A DNA stretch of 64,000 nucleotides from Bin22 sp965207275 (GCA_965207275.1 CBDBMH010000002.1:2790001-2854000), one strand, 5' to 3'; counted from the first letter of the stretch, positions 44,256 through 54,729 are shown. Notes: generated by a model not told the origin, from the sequence alone. Made by a program: numbers and translations.

Positions 44256-45188
44256 CTAGTTGGTTGCCAGTTGCCGCAGCCGGGGGTCCAGCGTGTCCCG
44301 CAGCCAGTCGCCAAACAGGTTCAGGGACATGACCGTAAGCAATATAGCGACGCCGGGCATGGTGGAGATCCACCAGGCCCCGGCCAGGAAGTCTCGCCCC
44401 TCTGCCACCATGGAACCCCAGGCCGGCGTGGGCGGCGGCACTCCGGCGCCCAGGAAGCTGAGCGTTGATTCTACCAGGATGACAAAGCCCACCTGCAGGG
44501 TGGCCAGTACAATGAGCGTATTGATGACTCCCGGGAAAATGTGAATGAACAGGATTCGGGGAATAGAGGCTCCGGCCACTTTGGCCAGGGCCACGTAGTC
44601 CAGAGTCTTGAGTTGCAGCACCTCGCCACGGACCAGGCGGGCGAAGCGCACCCAGAAAAAGCCGGCCAGCACCAGGATGATGAGGCCCGTCTGGCCACCC
44701 AGTTCGGAGGGGAAAGCCTGCCCCACTGCCACTACCATTACCAGGGCCACCAGGACCAGGGGTATCGCCAACGCGATATCCACGATGCGCATTATGATCT
44801 CATCGATCCACTTGCCATACCAGCCGGCCAACAGCCCAAGCACGGTGCCGGTGGTGCCACCCAGGCCCAGAGTTACCGCCGCCACCACCAGGGAAATGCG
44901 GGCACCGTAGACAATGCGGCTGAATATGTCCCGTCCCAGGTGGTCGGTGCCCAGCAGGTGCTCTGCGCTGCCGCCTTCCAGCCATACCGGCGGCACCATG
45001 CGGGCCCGCAGGTCTCCCTTGCGCGGGTCATCGGGAGCGATCCACGGGGCCATGACGCCGGCGACGACCACCAGCAGCAACATGGCTAACGGCAGCAGTG
45101 GCAATCTCCGGACCGACCGCCAGATTTTTGGCAAGCCGACTCGGTCCGGTGCGGGAGCCAGCACGGCCTGGGTGGGATTTTCAGCCAT
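44256..45188 (-). CDS. Dipeptide/oligopeptide-type ABC permease (DppC-like)
   Basis: A 310-residue permease with six helices. It has the N-terminal helix LPLAMLLLVVVAGVMAPW, HLLGTDHLGRDIFSRI (the DppC signature) and the EAA-type loop DYVALAKVAGASIPRI. The ATG at 45188 is preceded by GGAGG with 5-base spacing. It is the last gene of the operon; no DppD/DppF ATPases follow, so these must be encoded elsewhere. Confidence 0.9.
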   Translation of the reverse strand: MAENPTQAVLAPAPDRVGLPKIWRSVRRLPLLPLAMLLLVVVAGVMAPWIAPDDPRKGDLRARMVPPVWLEGGSAEHLLGTDHLGRDIFSRIVYGARISLVVAAVTLGLGGTTGTVLGLLAGWYGKWIDEIIMRIVDIALAIPLVLVALVMVVAVGQAFPSELGGQTGLIILVLAGFFWVRFARLVRGEVLQLKTLDYVALAKVAGASIPRILFIHIFPGVINTLIVLATLQVGFVILVESTLSFLGAGVPPPTPAWGSMVAEGRDFLAGAWWISTMPGVAILLTVMSLNLFGDWLRDTLDPRLRQLATN

Positions 45189-45218
45189 TCTATCCTCCAA
45201 GGGTCCCGGGCAATCGAG

Positions 45219-46136
45219 CTACGAGAACCGGATACGCGGATCTACGTAGGCATAGAATACGTCGACCAGGAATGCCGTAGCCAGGTAGGCCGCCGCAAAG
45301 GATAGCACCACCCCCTGCAGCAGCGGGTAGTCCGAGTCCCGCACGGCCAGGAAAGCCAGTTGGCCCAGTCCCGGCCAGGCGAATACCGTCTCGGCCACCA
45401 GGGAGCCGGTGATCAGGCCGCCCAGGGTAATGCCGGCGAAAGTCAGGGGCGGTATCAGGGCATTGCGCAGGGCATGCTTCCAGATGATGATGTTCTGGTT
45501 AACCCCCTTGGCCCTCGCGAGTTTGATGTATTCGGTGTCCATTACGTCCAGCATGGCGGACCGCATCAGGCGCAGGTTGGCGGCTACATTGAACCAGCCC
45601 AGGGTTATGGCTGGCAGAATAATGCTGCTAAGCTCCTCGCGGCCCGAGGGGGCGACCCAGCCCAGGCGTACGGCGAAGAAGAACATCAGCATGATGCCGA
45701 TCCAGAATGGGGGCGCCGACTGACCGATCAGGGCAATAATCTTGCCGACCTGGTCCAGTACACTTCCCCGTTTCAAGGAAGAGAGCACCCCCAGGGGGAT
45801 TCCCACCGCCAGCGAAAAGACAAACGCCACCAGGCCCAGGTACAGCGTGGCGGGAAGCCGCTGCAGAATCAGGGAACCGACCGGCTGCTTCTGCACTATG
45901 GAAACGCCGAAGTCCCCCCGCACGGCGTTCTTAAGAAAAATCCAGTACTGCTCCGGATAGGACTTGTCCAGGCCCAGGGAAGCCCGCAGCTCTTCCAGGG
46001 TGCTTGCGCTGGCGTAGTCGTCAATCAGCAGCGTGGTGGGGTCTCCGGAAATCCGAGCCATGAAAAAGATGAGAATGGAGACCAACCACAGGGTAACTAT
46101 GGTCAAGAGAAGCCGACGGAGGAGGAATCGTTGCAA
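45219..46136 (-). CDS. Dipeptide/oligopeptide-type ABC permease (DppB-like)
   Basis: A 305-residue DppB-like permease. It starts MQRFLLRRLLLTIVTLWLVS, with RISGDPTTLL, and GIPLGVLSSLKRGS in the first cytoplasmic loop, and the coupling loop DTEYIKLARAKGVNQ, ending in AYVDPRIRF. It lies 6 bases after the interrupted binding protein gene and 30 bases before the DppC-like gene, so all belong to one operon. Confidence 0.92.
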   Translation of the reverse strand: MQRFLLRRLLLTIVTLWLVSILIFFMARISGDPTTLLIDDYASASTLEELRASLGLDKSYPEQYWIFLKNAVRGDFGVSIVQKQPVGSLILQRLPATLYLGLVAFVFSLAVGIPLGVLSSLKRGSVLDQVGKIIALIGQSAPPFWIGIMLMFFFAVRLGWVAPSGREELSSIILPAITLGWFNVAANLRLMRSAMLDVMDTEYIKLARAKGVNQNIIIWKHALRNALIPPLTFAGITLGGLITGSLVAETVFAWPGLGQLAFLAVRDSDYPLLQGVVLSFAAAYLATAFLVDVFYAYVDPRIRFS

Positions 46137-46142
46137 GCTACC

Positions 46143-48047
46143 TTACCTCCGGTGCGGCGCGTACTCCAGATCAAAGAGGACGCGGGCGTCGCAGCAGGCC
46201 ATGTCCCAAGGGTCCACGTTGGGCCCCAACGGGAAAATCCAGTTTACTTTGTACATCGGCAGAATGACCACGTTGTCAAAAACCCACTGGGCGATTTCCC
46301 TCTGGTGGGCAAACCGCTCTTCGTCATCAAAGGTCTCCATGGCCTGCCCAATCTTGTCGTTCAGCCATGGGTGCTCTATCCCGTAGTTGATTATGCCCTC
46401 GCTGACCAGTGACGAAGAATAGGTGACCAGCGGCTCCGGCAGGGGGCCAACGCCGTGGGTGTTCACGCCCTCATGGGAGCGGTCCACGAACTTGGGCCGG
46501 AAGGCGGACATCTGGCTGCGCTCCTGGGCGCATCGGATTCCGACCTCCTCCCACATCAGGCAGGCGACTTCGCCCATCTGCACCGTGCCTGGAAAGGGGC
46601 GAGTGGTCAGAGCCATGATGATGTCAAACCCGTCACCGTAACCGGCCTCTTCCAGCAATTGCCGGGCCCGATCAGGGTTGTATTCATAGACCAGGCTGTC
46701 CTGAAGTTCATTCAGGCGGGCTTCATGGCCCATCCACCCGAAGACGTGGTTGACCTCACCGGCGCCGCCCAGAATCTCCTCCACAATCAGGTCCCTGTCG
46801 ATGGCGACGGACATGGCCTCGCGTACCTTGCGAGCCTGTTCTCATTCTGCGGAGTTCACGTCCGGATTGGACGAAATCCAAGGCAGGGATGAATTCCTGG
46901 GGGTGCCCAGGTCGGGTCGGTCAACGTACATCTGCCCGTGGATATTAATGTGGGTCTGACCGCCGCCGGGAAGAACGATGAACTTCACGCCGTCCACCTG
47001 TTCCAACACGGGCAGGGACTCCAGGCTCATGTGAATACTGTCCATCTTGCCGGCCTGGAAGTTGGCGATGCGGGTGGACTCTTCGGCAATTTCCCAGATG
47101 TTTAGTTCGGCGAAGTTAGGTGTCTTGCGCCAGTGGTCGGGCACGGCTTCCAACTTCCAGACTTCCGAGGTCTTGTGCTCCACGTGCTGCCAGGGGCCGG
47201 TGCCAATGGGGTCTTCCACACCGGCTCGCTCTTCGCCCAGAGATTCAACGTGGGCCTGGCTCATAATCGGCAAAGCGCCGGTCAGCAGGGCCGAAGTGGA
47301 GTACCAGGTAAGGTCGAACCGCGGGCCGTTGGCCGTGGTGTCCACCTGAAGGGTGTGGTCATCCACGGCGGTCATCCCGCCGCCTTCGGCGTAGAAGATG
47401 GTCTGCCGCTGGGCCAGGCGTCCGGATACCGTCCCCTCGGAAACGATGTTGTCCATAGACCAGATCATATCCTGAGCGGTCATCATGCCCTTCCCCTTGT
47501 GGAAGGGGACGTTCTCCTCCAGATGCAGTGTCCAGACGTTACCGTCGTCCGAAACCGACCACTCTTTCACGAGGCGCGGTATTACGTTGCCCTGCGGGTC
47601 GCTGTGCCACATGGACTCCCAGAGGACGGACATGTTTATGGAGGACTGGGGAGACCCGCTGAGCTTGGGGATGAACTTGGGCGGCCCCAGCTGAGAATAA
47701 CCCACGTTGAGAGTACCTACGGCCTCTTCCTGCGCGATAGTTTCCACCACCGGGGCCGGCGTAGGTGTGGGCACCAGGGTTGACCGGCCGGCCGGCCGGG
47801 ACGCAACGGTGGGCGCCGGAGCACTTTCTCCAGCCGCGGTTGGGGAAGAGGCATCGGGCGCCGCTTCAGAAGCGGAGGCGGCCGGGGCTGCTTGGGGCTG
47901 GGCCGGGGACACCGGTTGAGCCTGGGTCTGGGGCGCCGCATCGGGCTGGGTGGCCGGGGCCTCGGAGGCCCCGCAACCCACAACCAAGGTAAGGACTAGG
48001 GCGATAATGCCAAATAATGCGGTGTTTTTGAAGGACTGGGCTACCAT
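46143..48047 (-). pseudogene. Peptide-type ABC substrate-binding lipoprotein, interrupted by TGA
   Basis: One 634-codon frame runs from ATG 48047 (AGGAGG 6 bases upstream) to 46143, broken by an in-frame TGA at 46842-46844. The paralogue at 48316 has Trp at this position (SPDW-INARKVRKAM against NSAE-stop-EQARKVREAM), so TGG to TGA is the simplest explanation. The N-terminus has a lipobox (VVGC) and an Ala/Pro-rich linker; both halves match family 5 binding proteins. Expression would give a 401-residue truncated protein. Nonsense mutation and sequence error are both possible. Confidence 0.82.
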
Positions 48048-48315
48048 AGGCGCCTCCTGAAGAGTGTAGTTACCGAGGGTATTTCAACAGGAAATCGATG
48101 TTTCAATCTCGTTGTTCGTATCAAGCACAAGTCATGTGGACCACAACTTGCCGAAGATCCAGGATAACTTCTTCACCGCCAGGTTACGGTTACAAGAGCA
48201 GGCCGGTGGAATGGAGTTTAGATGCTCCGGCATCACTAATCATGACATTGCTTTCCTGTGCGTTTGCGGGGGGAGCGCCTGGTTCAAGCCGCTGCCCCCC
48301 CTTGTTAAGACTCCG

Positions 48316-50193
48316 TCACTCGCGGTGCGGTATGTATTCCAGGTTGGAGGGCACCCTCACCACGGGGAAGGTCCATTCCCAGTCGTCCACCTCCGGGCCA
48401 AGGGGCCAGATGTGGTAGACGTTGACCGTCGGAATGGTGAAGACCTCGTCAAACAGGAACTTGGTATATTCTCGCACCAATTCCAGGCGCTCCTCTTGCT
48501 CAAACGCATTTTCGATGCGGCCGTTCAAGTCCTCCGAAACCGGGTGCTCCACTCCATAATTGACCACCCCAGCTATGGCATAAGTCTGGGTACGGGAGAG
48601 CAGGGGTTCGCTGGACACAATGTTTCCGTGGCTGTTGACCCCCTTCCATGACCTTTCTACGAAGTTGGGCCGGAACGCCGACATGGGTTGGCGTATTTGG
48701 GTAGTCCGGATGCCGATGTCCTCCCACATAGTGGCTACCGCCGCAGCGGTCTCAATGGTTGCCGGGAAGGGCCGGTTGGTCAGGGCCATGGGAATCTCAA
48801 ACCCTTCCGGATAACCCGCCTCGGCCAGTAACTGCCGCGCCAGGTCGGGGTCGTATTCATGCTTCAGGTCAGCCAAATAACCCAAATCGTCTTCAAAGCC
48901 GGCCCAGCCGTATACGTGGGCTGGCGCACCCTTGCCCTGGAGCAGGGTATCCACCAGCAATTGCCGGTCGATGGCTATGGCCATGGCCTTCCTCACCTTG
49001 CGGGCATTGATCCAGTCCGGCGAGTTCATATCCGCGCTGGCGGAGACCCACGGCAGGCTCGGATCCCGGGGCGTGGGCAAGTCGTCACGGTCAATGTAGA
49101 GGTTACCGTGGATGTTGATGAACAGTTGGGCGCCCGTCGTGAAGGTCTTGAATTTGCAATCCGCGCACTGCTGCTCCAGTTGGCTGATTGATTCCAGGTT
49201 AAAGGTGGCTATGTCCAGCTTGTTGGCCAGGAAGTTGGCGAGACGTGTTGACTCTTCAGAAATTTCCGAGTAATGGAGTTCGGCGAAATTGGGCGTTTTC
49301 CGCCAGTGGTCCTGTACCGCCTCGAAGGACCAGGCGCCGCCGGTCACGTGCTCGACACTCTGCCAGGGACCGGTGCCCACCGCCAGAGTGAAACCGGCCT
49401 TTTCTTCACCGTATTCCTGGTAGTACTTCTGGCTGATCACACCTGTACCCATGTAGGACGTCATGCCGGTGGCCACATCCCAGGGCATGCTCCAGGACGG
49501 TTTGACGGTATCGATCTCAAAAGTATAGTCGTCGAGGACCGTCATGCCCCCGCCTTCCGCGAAGAAATTCAGCTTTAGCAAGCGCGGGGAGCGGGTGGTG
49601 CCTTCTTCCACACTGTTCTCCATGGAAAATACGAAGTCGCTGGCGGTCATTTCACCATATCCATGGTGGAAGGGGACGCCCTGGTGCAGATTGATGGTCC
49701 AGGTCGTTGCGTCGTCCGAGATTTCCCAACTCTCGGCCAGTACTCCTGTCATACCGTCGCTCTTCTGGTTTTTCCAAAGGGACTCCCAGAAGGTAGTGTT
49801 GTTAATGCTGTTCTGAGGCGCGCCCTGCAGCTTGGGGATCCACTTGGGCGGGCCAATCTCGTCCAGGGCGATGCGCAGGGTGCCGGTGGGGGCATCGGAC
49901 TGGGGGGCGGAGGCGGGAGCTTCTCCCGCCGCGGAAGGAGCGGCCGTTGGGGCAGGGGCAGCCGCCGGTCCGGAATCGGAGGAACCAGCGGCGGGCGCTT
50001 GCGCCGGGGAGTCGCTGGCGGCAGGCGCGGCAGGTTCGGGCTGACCCTGGACCGGAGCGACCGGCTCACTGCTGCCAGCCGACGGCGACGCGGGAGACTC
50101 CTCCGCCGCGCCGCAGCCCACCAGGAAGAGCAAGGCCATTACAGTTGCCATGGTCAAAACAATGCGTGGCTTTCTCAACAGAAAATTGCTCAT
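48316..50193 (-). CDS. Peptide-type ABC substrate-binding lipoprotein
   Basis: A 625-residue family 5 extracellular binding protein. The signal peptide ends in lipobox LVGC, followed by an Ala/Pro/Ser-rich linker (about residues 35-95), then IGPPKWIPKLQGAPQNS and the core with WTINLHQGVPFHHGYGEMTA and RKVRKAMAIAIDRQLLVD. The ATG at 50193 is 6 bases after GGGGG; the ATG at 50205 abuts AAGGG. It is the first gene of the ABC operon with a promoter at 50228-50257. About 270 bases separate it from the interrupted paralogue. Confidence 0.9.
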   Translation of the reverse strand: MSNFLLRKPRIVLTMATVMALLFLVGCGAAEESPASPSAGSSEPVAPVQGQPEPAAPAASDSPAQAPAAGSSDSGPAAAPAPTAAPSAAGEAPASAPQSDAPTGTLRIALDEIGPPKWIPKLQGAPQNSINNTTFWESLWKNQKSDGMTGVLAESWEISDDATTWTINLHQGVPFHHGYGEMTASDFVFSMENSVEEGTTRSPRLLKLNFFAEGGGMTVLDDYTFEIDTVKPSWSMPWDVATGMTSYMGTGVISQKYYQEYGEEKAGFTLAVGTGPWQSVEHVTGGAWSFEAVQDHWRKTPNFAELHYSEISEESTRLANFLANKLDIATFNLESISQLEQQCADCKFKTFTTGAQLFINIHGNLYIDRDDLPTPRDPSLPWVSASADMNSPDWINARKVRKAMAIAIDRQLLVDTLLQGKGAPAHVYGWAGFEDDLGYLADLKHEYDPDLARQLLAEAGYPEGFEIPMALTNRPFPATIETAAAVATMWEDIGIRTTQIRQPMSAFRPNFVERSWKGVNSHGNIVSSEPLLSRTQTYAIAGVVNYGVEHPVSEDLNGRIENAFEQEERLELVREYTKFLFDEVFTIPTVNVYHIWPLGPEVDDWEWTFPVVRVPSNLEYIPHRE

Positions 50194-50227
50194 GCCATCC
50201 CCCATCCCTTTTCGATGAATTTGAGCA

Positions 50228-50257
50228 ACGATACGCTCAATGTTATGCAGGTGTCAA
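50228..50257 (-). promoter_or_regulatory. Promoter of the peptide ABC operon with overlapping palindrome
   Basis: On the minus strand a consensus TTGACA (50257-50252) is followed after 18 bases by TATCGT (50233-50228). An inverted repeat TTGAGC/GCTCAA (50221-50226 with 50235-50240) spans the -10 and could be an operator. It lies 35 bases before the binding-protein start. Confidence 0.6.
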
Positions 50258-50877
50258 TTGGCTTCGACGAATTTTGGGCCGGTATTGAAATTTTGAAGAA
50301 GTTATGGGAACAGTTCGCATGAATGCAATTAGTTTCCTTCAAATATAGCGACGTGGATATTTGATTTTCGTCTTAGTACAGGAACTGGAAGCCTGCCGTG
50401 TCCGTAGCGCCCACGGCTGCTGGGTACCACCTGATTTCATTGCATAGGAGAGTGTGGACTTCCGGCAATCGGAGCTTGAATTGGCGCGAGGTGTTGCGCC
50501 ACGTCACAGCCTTCCAGAGAAGTTCGCTTAAACCTAAGGGGCTTTCGACAGCGCTATGCCTCGCCTGCCTCCGGTAGCTATCACCCTGCCTTTGGGCTAT
50601 ACTGTAGGAAACTTGGTCCGCCTCCGGCGGATGCCCCGGAGGACCCATCACAGAGCGCAATTCCGGTCCCCAGCCCTCCCCCGACGCTTCGGCTGCTACC
50701 ACGGACAGAATTTCTCCTCCCTCCACCACTTCAGCAGAGCGGCCCGCCCCGGAATCGCCGGTCCGCGAGACCACCCGAACGGGGCGGAGTCGCGGGCGTC
50801 CCCCCGGCTCTCCCTTCAACTTCAGGCACACCTTCAGCTCTCTCTCCAACCGCGACTTCCGTATCCTCTGGCTGGCC

Positions 50878-52023
50878 ATGCTGCTGCTCATGGGCGCCAT
50901 GCAGATGCAGATGATCGCCCGGGGCTACCTCACTTACGACCTTACCGGATCACCCGCATTGCTGGGCATTGTCTCCGCGGGGTTCGCCCTGCCCATGCTG
51001 GTGCTGGCCCTATTTGGCGGCGCCATTGCCGACCGCCTGCAACGGAAACGAATCGTGCAGTTGGGGCAGATCGGGGCCGGCCTTATTGCCCTCTTCGTCG
51101 CCGTCTCCATAACCAGCGGCACCGTCACCTGGTACCACCTGCTGGCCGCATCCATGATGCAAGGGGCGGTATTCTCCTTCTTCATGCCGGCCCGCCAGGC
51201 CCTGATTCCCCAATTGGTAGGCCAGGGTCAATTGACCAACGCCATGGCCCTGGACGCCATGGGGATGAGCGCCACTACCCTGCTGGCCCCGGCAGTGGCC
51301 GGCTTCCTTTATAACGCCATCCAGCCGGATGGCGTCTATTATGTTGTCACCGGCATGTGCGGCGTGGCGGTTGTGCTTACCGGATTCATGCCCAGCCCTG
51401 CCGGCAGCACGGGCACCGGCCGGTCCGGAGTGCTGAAGGACATAGGCGATGGACTTACCTACATCAGGGGTAGTTCGTTGGTGCTGGCCCTGCTGATAAT
51501 GGGGCTGATATCCACGGTGCTGGCCATGCCCTTCCGTTTCCTGATGCCCATCTTCATCGTGGACATCTATCACTTGGGGCCGGAAGCCATGGGCCTGATG
51601 ACCAGCATGATGGGTCTGGGCACCCTGGGCGGATCTCTGTTCATTGCCGCCATGGGCAACTGGCAGCAGGGCCGCACCCTGATAGCCAGTTCTTTCCTCA
51701 GCGGCTTCGCCCTGATGCTGGTAGCTCTGTTACCTTTTTATGCCATAGCCCTGGGTCTGATGGTTGTGCTGGGAGTGGGAGACGCGGGACGCCGCTCCTT
51801 GAACCAGTCCCTGATTATGGAGGTATCCGACGACCAGTACCGGGCCCGGGTGATGAGTCTATTCATGATCAATTTCGCCCTTATACCGCTGGGCGTTCTA
51901 CCGGCCGGCCTGGCCGCCGAGTTTCTGGGCGGGCAACTGTCGATAGGCATCCTTGCCGGGCTGCTGATTGCGCTAACGGCTATAATCCTGCTAACCCAAC
52001 GAAGCCTGCGCAACCTGCGTTAG
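50878..52023 (+). CDS. MFS transporter (MFS_3-like), N-terminus extends upstream
   Basis: From ATG 50878 the protein has 381 residues and about 11 helices, with FGGAIADRLQRKRIV as motif A and FFMPARQALIPQLV typical of MFS_3 exporters. The in-frame sequence before this ATG encodes FSSLSNRDFRILWLAM, the normal start of the first helix, so translation begins further upstream. The frame is open back to 50608, yet has no ATG, GTG or TTG codon. A -10-like TATACT lies at 50597. A rare start codon, leaderless initiation or a sequence error would explain this. Confidence 0.8.
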   Translation: MLLLMGAMQMQMIARGYLTYDLTGSPALLGIVSAGFALPMLVLALFGGAIADRLQRKRIVQLGQIGAGLIALFVAVSITSGTVTWYHLLAASMMQGAVFSFFMPARQALIPQLVGQGQLTNAMALDAMGMSATTLLAPAVAGFLYNAIQPDGVYYVVTGMCGVAVVLTGFMPSPAGSTGTGRSGVLKDIGDGLTYIRGSSLVLALLIMGLISTVLAMPFRFLMPIFIVDIYHLGPEAMGLMTSMMGLGTLGGSLFIAAMGNWQQGRTLIASSFLSGFALMLVALLPFYAIALGLMVVLGVGDAGRRSLNQSLIMEVSDDQYRARVMSLFMINFALIPLGVLPAGLAAEFLGGQLSIGILAGLLIALTAIILLTQRSLRNLR

Positions 52024-52136
52024 AATAGGCTACGAGTTCCAACGTGGCCCTACGGGATGATGCGGCTCCGGCCCCGTTCATATCCTGAATATCCTGTTCA
52101 TCCATGTTCGAATAAATTCTCAGCAGAGGACGGAAA

Positions 52137-52948
52137 ATGGAATACCGTAAGCTCGGCAACCTGGACGTATCGGCCATTGGCCTGGGGACCTTGCGAACAT
52201 TCGACGTTACGGGCGGCGACGATATCGCCGTGCGCCGCCAAATTGTGGACAACTGCCTGGGCAGCGACATGAACCTCATCGATACCGCCGCCTGGTACGG
52301 CCACGCCGAAGCGGTGGTGGGCGAAATTACCGAGGGCCGGCGCGACAAGTTCTACATCGCCACCAAGGTGCGCACCGAAGGCAAGGAGGCCGGCGAGGCC
52401 CAGATTACCCAGTCCTTCGCCAACCTCAAGACCGACTACATCGACCTGTTCCAGGTCCACAACATGATCGACTGGCAGACTCACCTGCCCACCCTGCAGC
52501 GGCTGAAGGACGAAGGTCAGGTCGGCATGGTTGGCGTTTCCGCCATGGTGCGGGAGGCCTATCCAACCATTATGGACTTGATGCGCCAGGGGCGGGTGGA
52601 CGTCGTCCAGATTCCCTACAACGTGCTGAACCGGGCGTTGACGAAGAACTCCTGCCCCTGGCCGAGGAACTGGGCACGGGCGTTCTGGTAATGGAACCGT
52701 TGCAGAAGGGCCGCTATGTGCTGGAACTTAAGCAGCAGCCCGACCTTACTCCCCTGCGCGACTACGGCATAAATACCTGGGCCCAGGCGCTCCTGGCGTG
52801 GGTGATCTCCGACCGGCGGGTAAGCTCGGCCATACCCACCACCTCGCGGCCGGAGCGCATCCAGGAAAACGCCCAGGCGGCGGATGCGGCCAACCTGCCC
52901 CAGTCCTTTCGCGACTACATCCAACGGGAAGCGGAGCGGTGCCTGTAG
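52137..52948 (+). pseudogene. Aldo/keto reductase, frameshifted
   Basis: The 5' part (ATG 52137) is a typical AKR: RKLGNLDVSAIGLGT, DTAAWYGHAEAVVG and YIDLFQVHNMID. Near 52640 the frame is lost; one extra G in TTGACGAAG would restore LDEELLPLAEELGTGVLVME and join the 3' part (52691-52948, AWVISDRRVSSAIP). The second part is intact to the TAG. It is the second AKR in the window with a single-base loss in a short run. Function before damage: NAD(P)H-dependent carbonyl reduction. Confidence 0.82.
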
Positions 52949-53004
52949 CAGTTATCCGCCAGGAAAATGATAGAATCATTCCATCCCTTGTATCTCCCTG
53001 ACGC

Positions 53005-54507
53005 ATGATTCTGAACAACTACGCTGCCACCCGGTCCGTTGTAGTCGTTGCCCTTCTGGTGGGACTGTTGGTAACGGCCTGCGGTTCCACCGCGCCGCCA
53101 ACCCCGACGCCGGACATCCCTGCCACGGTTACCGCCGCCGTCCAGAAGGCCATACCCACTCCCACGCCCACGCCCACGCCGGACATTCCCGCCACGGTAC
53201 AGGCAGAGGTGGCAGCCGCCATGACCGCCATGCTCGCGGAGACGCCCACAACCACTCCAACGGCAACCCCTTCTCCTACCTCTACCTTTACGGCAACACC
53301 CACGGCAACCAACACTCCAACACCTACTCCCACGCCTACGGCAACGCCGCACCCCACGTGGACGCCTACGCCCACCACAAGGCCGACACCCACACCGTCG
53401 CCAACGCCAAGTCTGGAAACCATGGTGGAGCAGGCCGAGGCGGGAGTTGTCAGGATAAATACCAACTCAGGGAATGGCACTGGGGTCATTTTCGAGACCA
53501 CCGGAGATGGCAAGGCATTCGTGCTGACCAACTACCATGTGGTGGAAGAAGTACACCAGATAGAAGTACAGGTCAGCGGAGGAACTGGATACTCAGCCAC
53601 ACTCCGGGGCTACGACGCCTACAAGGACCTGGCGGTGCTGGAAATCTGCTGCGGTCGGTTCCGGTCACTCCCCTTCAAGGACGCCACTACACTCAAGCCG
53701 GGTTCGGAAGTGGTAGCTATCGGCTATCCTTTGGGCCTGTTTGGTCCAGCGACGGTTACCCGGGGCATAGTGTCAGCAGTACGGTATGAACCTGCTTACA
53801 AGGCCTGGGTGATTCAGACCGATGCCCCCATCAACCCGGGCAACAGCGGGGGGCCGCTGCTTGCGTCGTCGGGTCAAGTGGTAGGAGTCAATACCTTTAC
53901 TTTTGACTGGTCTGACTCGGGCAGGCCAGTACATGGGGTAGGATTTGCCATTTCGGAACAGACGATTAGAGGGGTGCTTCAGAATATGAAGCAGGGCAGT
54001 AGGGTGGGCGTGTCCACAGCTACCGCCACTTCCACTCCTACGCCCAGCCCGACGCCGATGCCAGTAATTTGGCGCACGTACAGTAATCCTGCTTACGGTT
54101 ACAGCATAGAAATACCATCCTACTGGAAAATAGATGACAATGATAAGACTACTGTGACCTTTAGAGCTCCAAACGATTTTGCTGGAGTAGGTATCTATTT
54201 GCTGGATTGGAAAGTTGGTTCCATATCGGAATGGGCAAATACGATTGAGAGAAGTCAGCGCGATTTCTACAAAGCGAAGTTCGAAATAGTCGACCGAGAA
54301 GTGTCTGAACATTCTGATGGGACAGGAAACGCATATCTTTTGTACCGCGGCCAAATTTCCGACAACAATTGTATTCAGTTCAATGGAGAAATCCTGATTG
54401 TCAGTTATCTAAGGTCTTACCATTTCCAACAATGGGCTTGCGAACACTCTCTTGAGGAGTTCGAGGACATACACTCGAATATATTGGAAACTTTCACAAT
54501 TGACTAG
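53005..54507 (+). CDS. HtrA-like trypsin-type serine protease lipoprotein
   Basis: A 500-residue protein. The signal peptide ends in lipobox VTAC; residues about 30-145 are a Pro/Thr-rich spacer with two DIPATV units. The protease domain has the triad His in TNYHVV, Asp in YKDLAVLE and Ser in GNSGGPLL, as in the S1C family. No PDZ domain follows; instead a second PT linker and a C-terminal domain (YSIEIPSYWKID) resembling PsbP-like folds. It acts at the outer face of the membrane. A paralogue lies at 55446. Confidence 0.85.
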   Translation: MILNNYAATRSVVVVALLVGLLVTACGSTAPPTPTPDIPATVTAAVQKAIPTPTPTPTPDIPATVQAEVAAAMTAMLAETPTTTPTATPSPTSTFTATPTATNTPTPTPTPTATPHPTWTPTPTTRPTPTPSPTPSLETMVEQAEAGVVRINTNSGNGTGVIFETTGDGKAFVLTNYHVVEEVHQIEVQVSGGTGYSATLRGYDAYKDLAVLEICCGRFRSLPFKDATTLKPGSEVVAIGYPLGLFGPATVTRGIVSAVRYEPAYKAWVIQTDAPINPGNSGGPLLASSGQVVGVNTFTFDWSDSGRPVHGVGFAISEQTIRGVLQNMKQGSRVGVSTATATSTPTPSPTPMPVIWRTYSNPAYGYSIEIPSYWKIDDNDKTTVTFRAPNDFAGVGIYLLDWKVGSISEWANTIERSQRDFYKAKFEIVDREVSEHSDGTGNAYLLYRGQISDNNCIQFNGEILIVSYLRSYHFQQWACEHSLEEFEDIHSNILETFTID

Positions 54508-54630
54508 CACTGCGGACATTAGTAGTTCACCAGTGAATTGCTCTTGGGTCGGAACCGGCTCCGAATCAATTATTTCGTACCATTTCGCGTGTACAAAAGG
54601 ATGTTGCTTCCACACAATAACTCAAGAGTA

Positions 54631-54729
54631 ATGTCCATAGTCGTAACTGCCTTAGTGTCGTCTCTTCTACTGACCTGCTGCCCCCAGTTCTCCCCGGCGC
54701 ATGCCTGGCCCGGCCCTGTGCCTGGTTAG
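54631..54729 (+). pseudogene. Remnant of a third HtrA-like lipoprotein signal region
   Basis: A 32-residue frame whose end, LLLTCCPQFSPAHAWPGPVPG, closely resembles the signal-peptide/lipobox region of the paralogue at 55446 (LTIACAPQFSPGQ and PVPG). It stops there and no protease domain follows. It looks like the leftover of a tandem duplicate. Confidence 0.6.

Noticed and set aside
46842..46844. Selenocysteine at the in-frame TGA of the binding protein
   Set aside because: The paralogue has Trp, not Cys, at this position, and the site is not in a redox motif. A hairpin follows, but such hairpins are common in GC-rich DNA.
53100..53420. Tandem DNA repeats or a CRISPR-like array
   Set aside because: The repetition comes from a Pro/Thr-rich protein linker (codons for TPTP units). 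Units are short and irregular, with no spacers.
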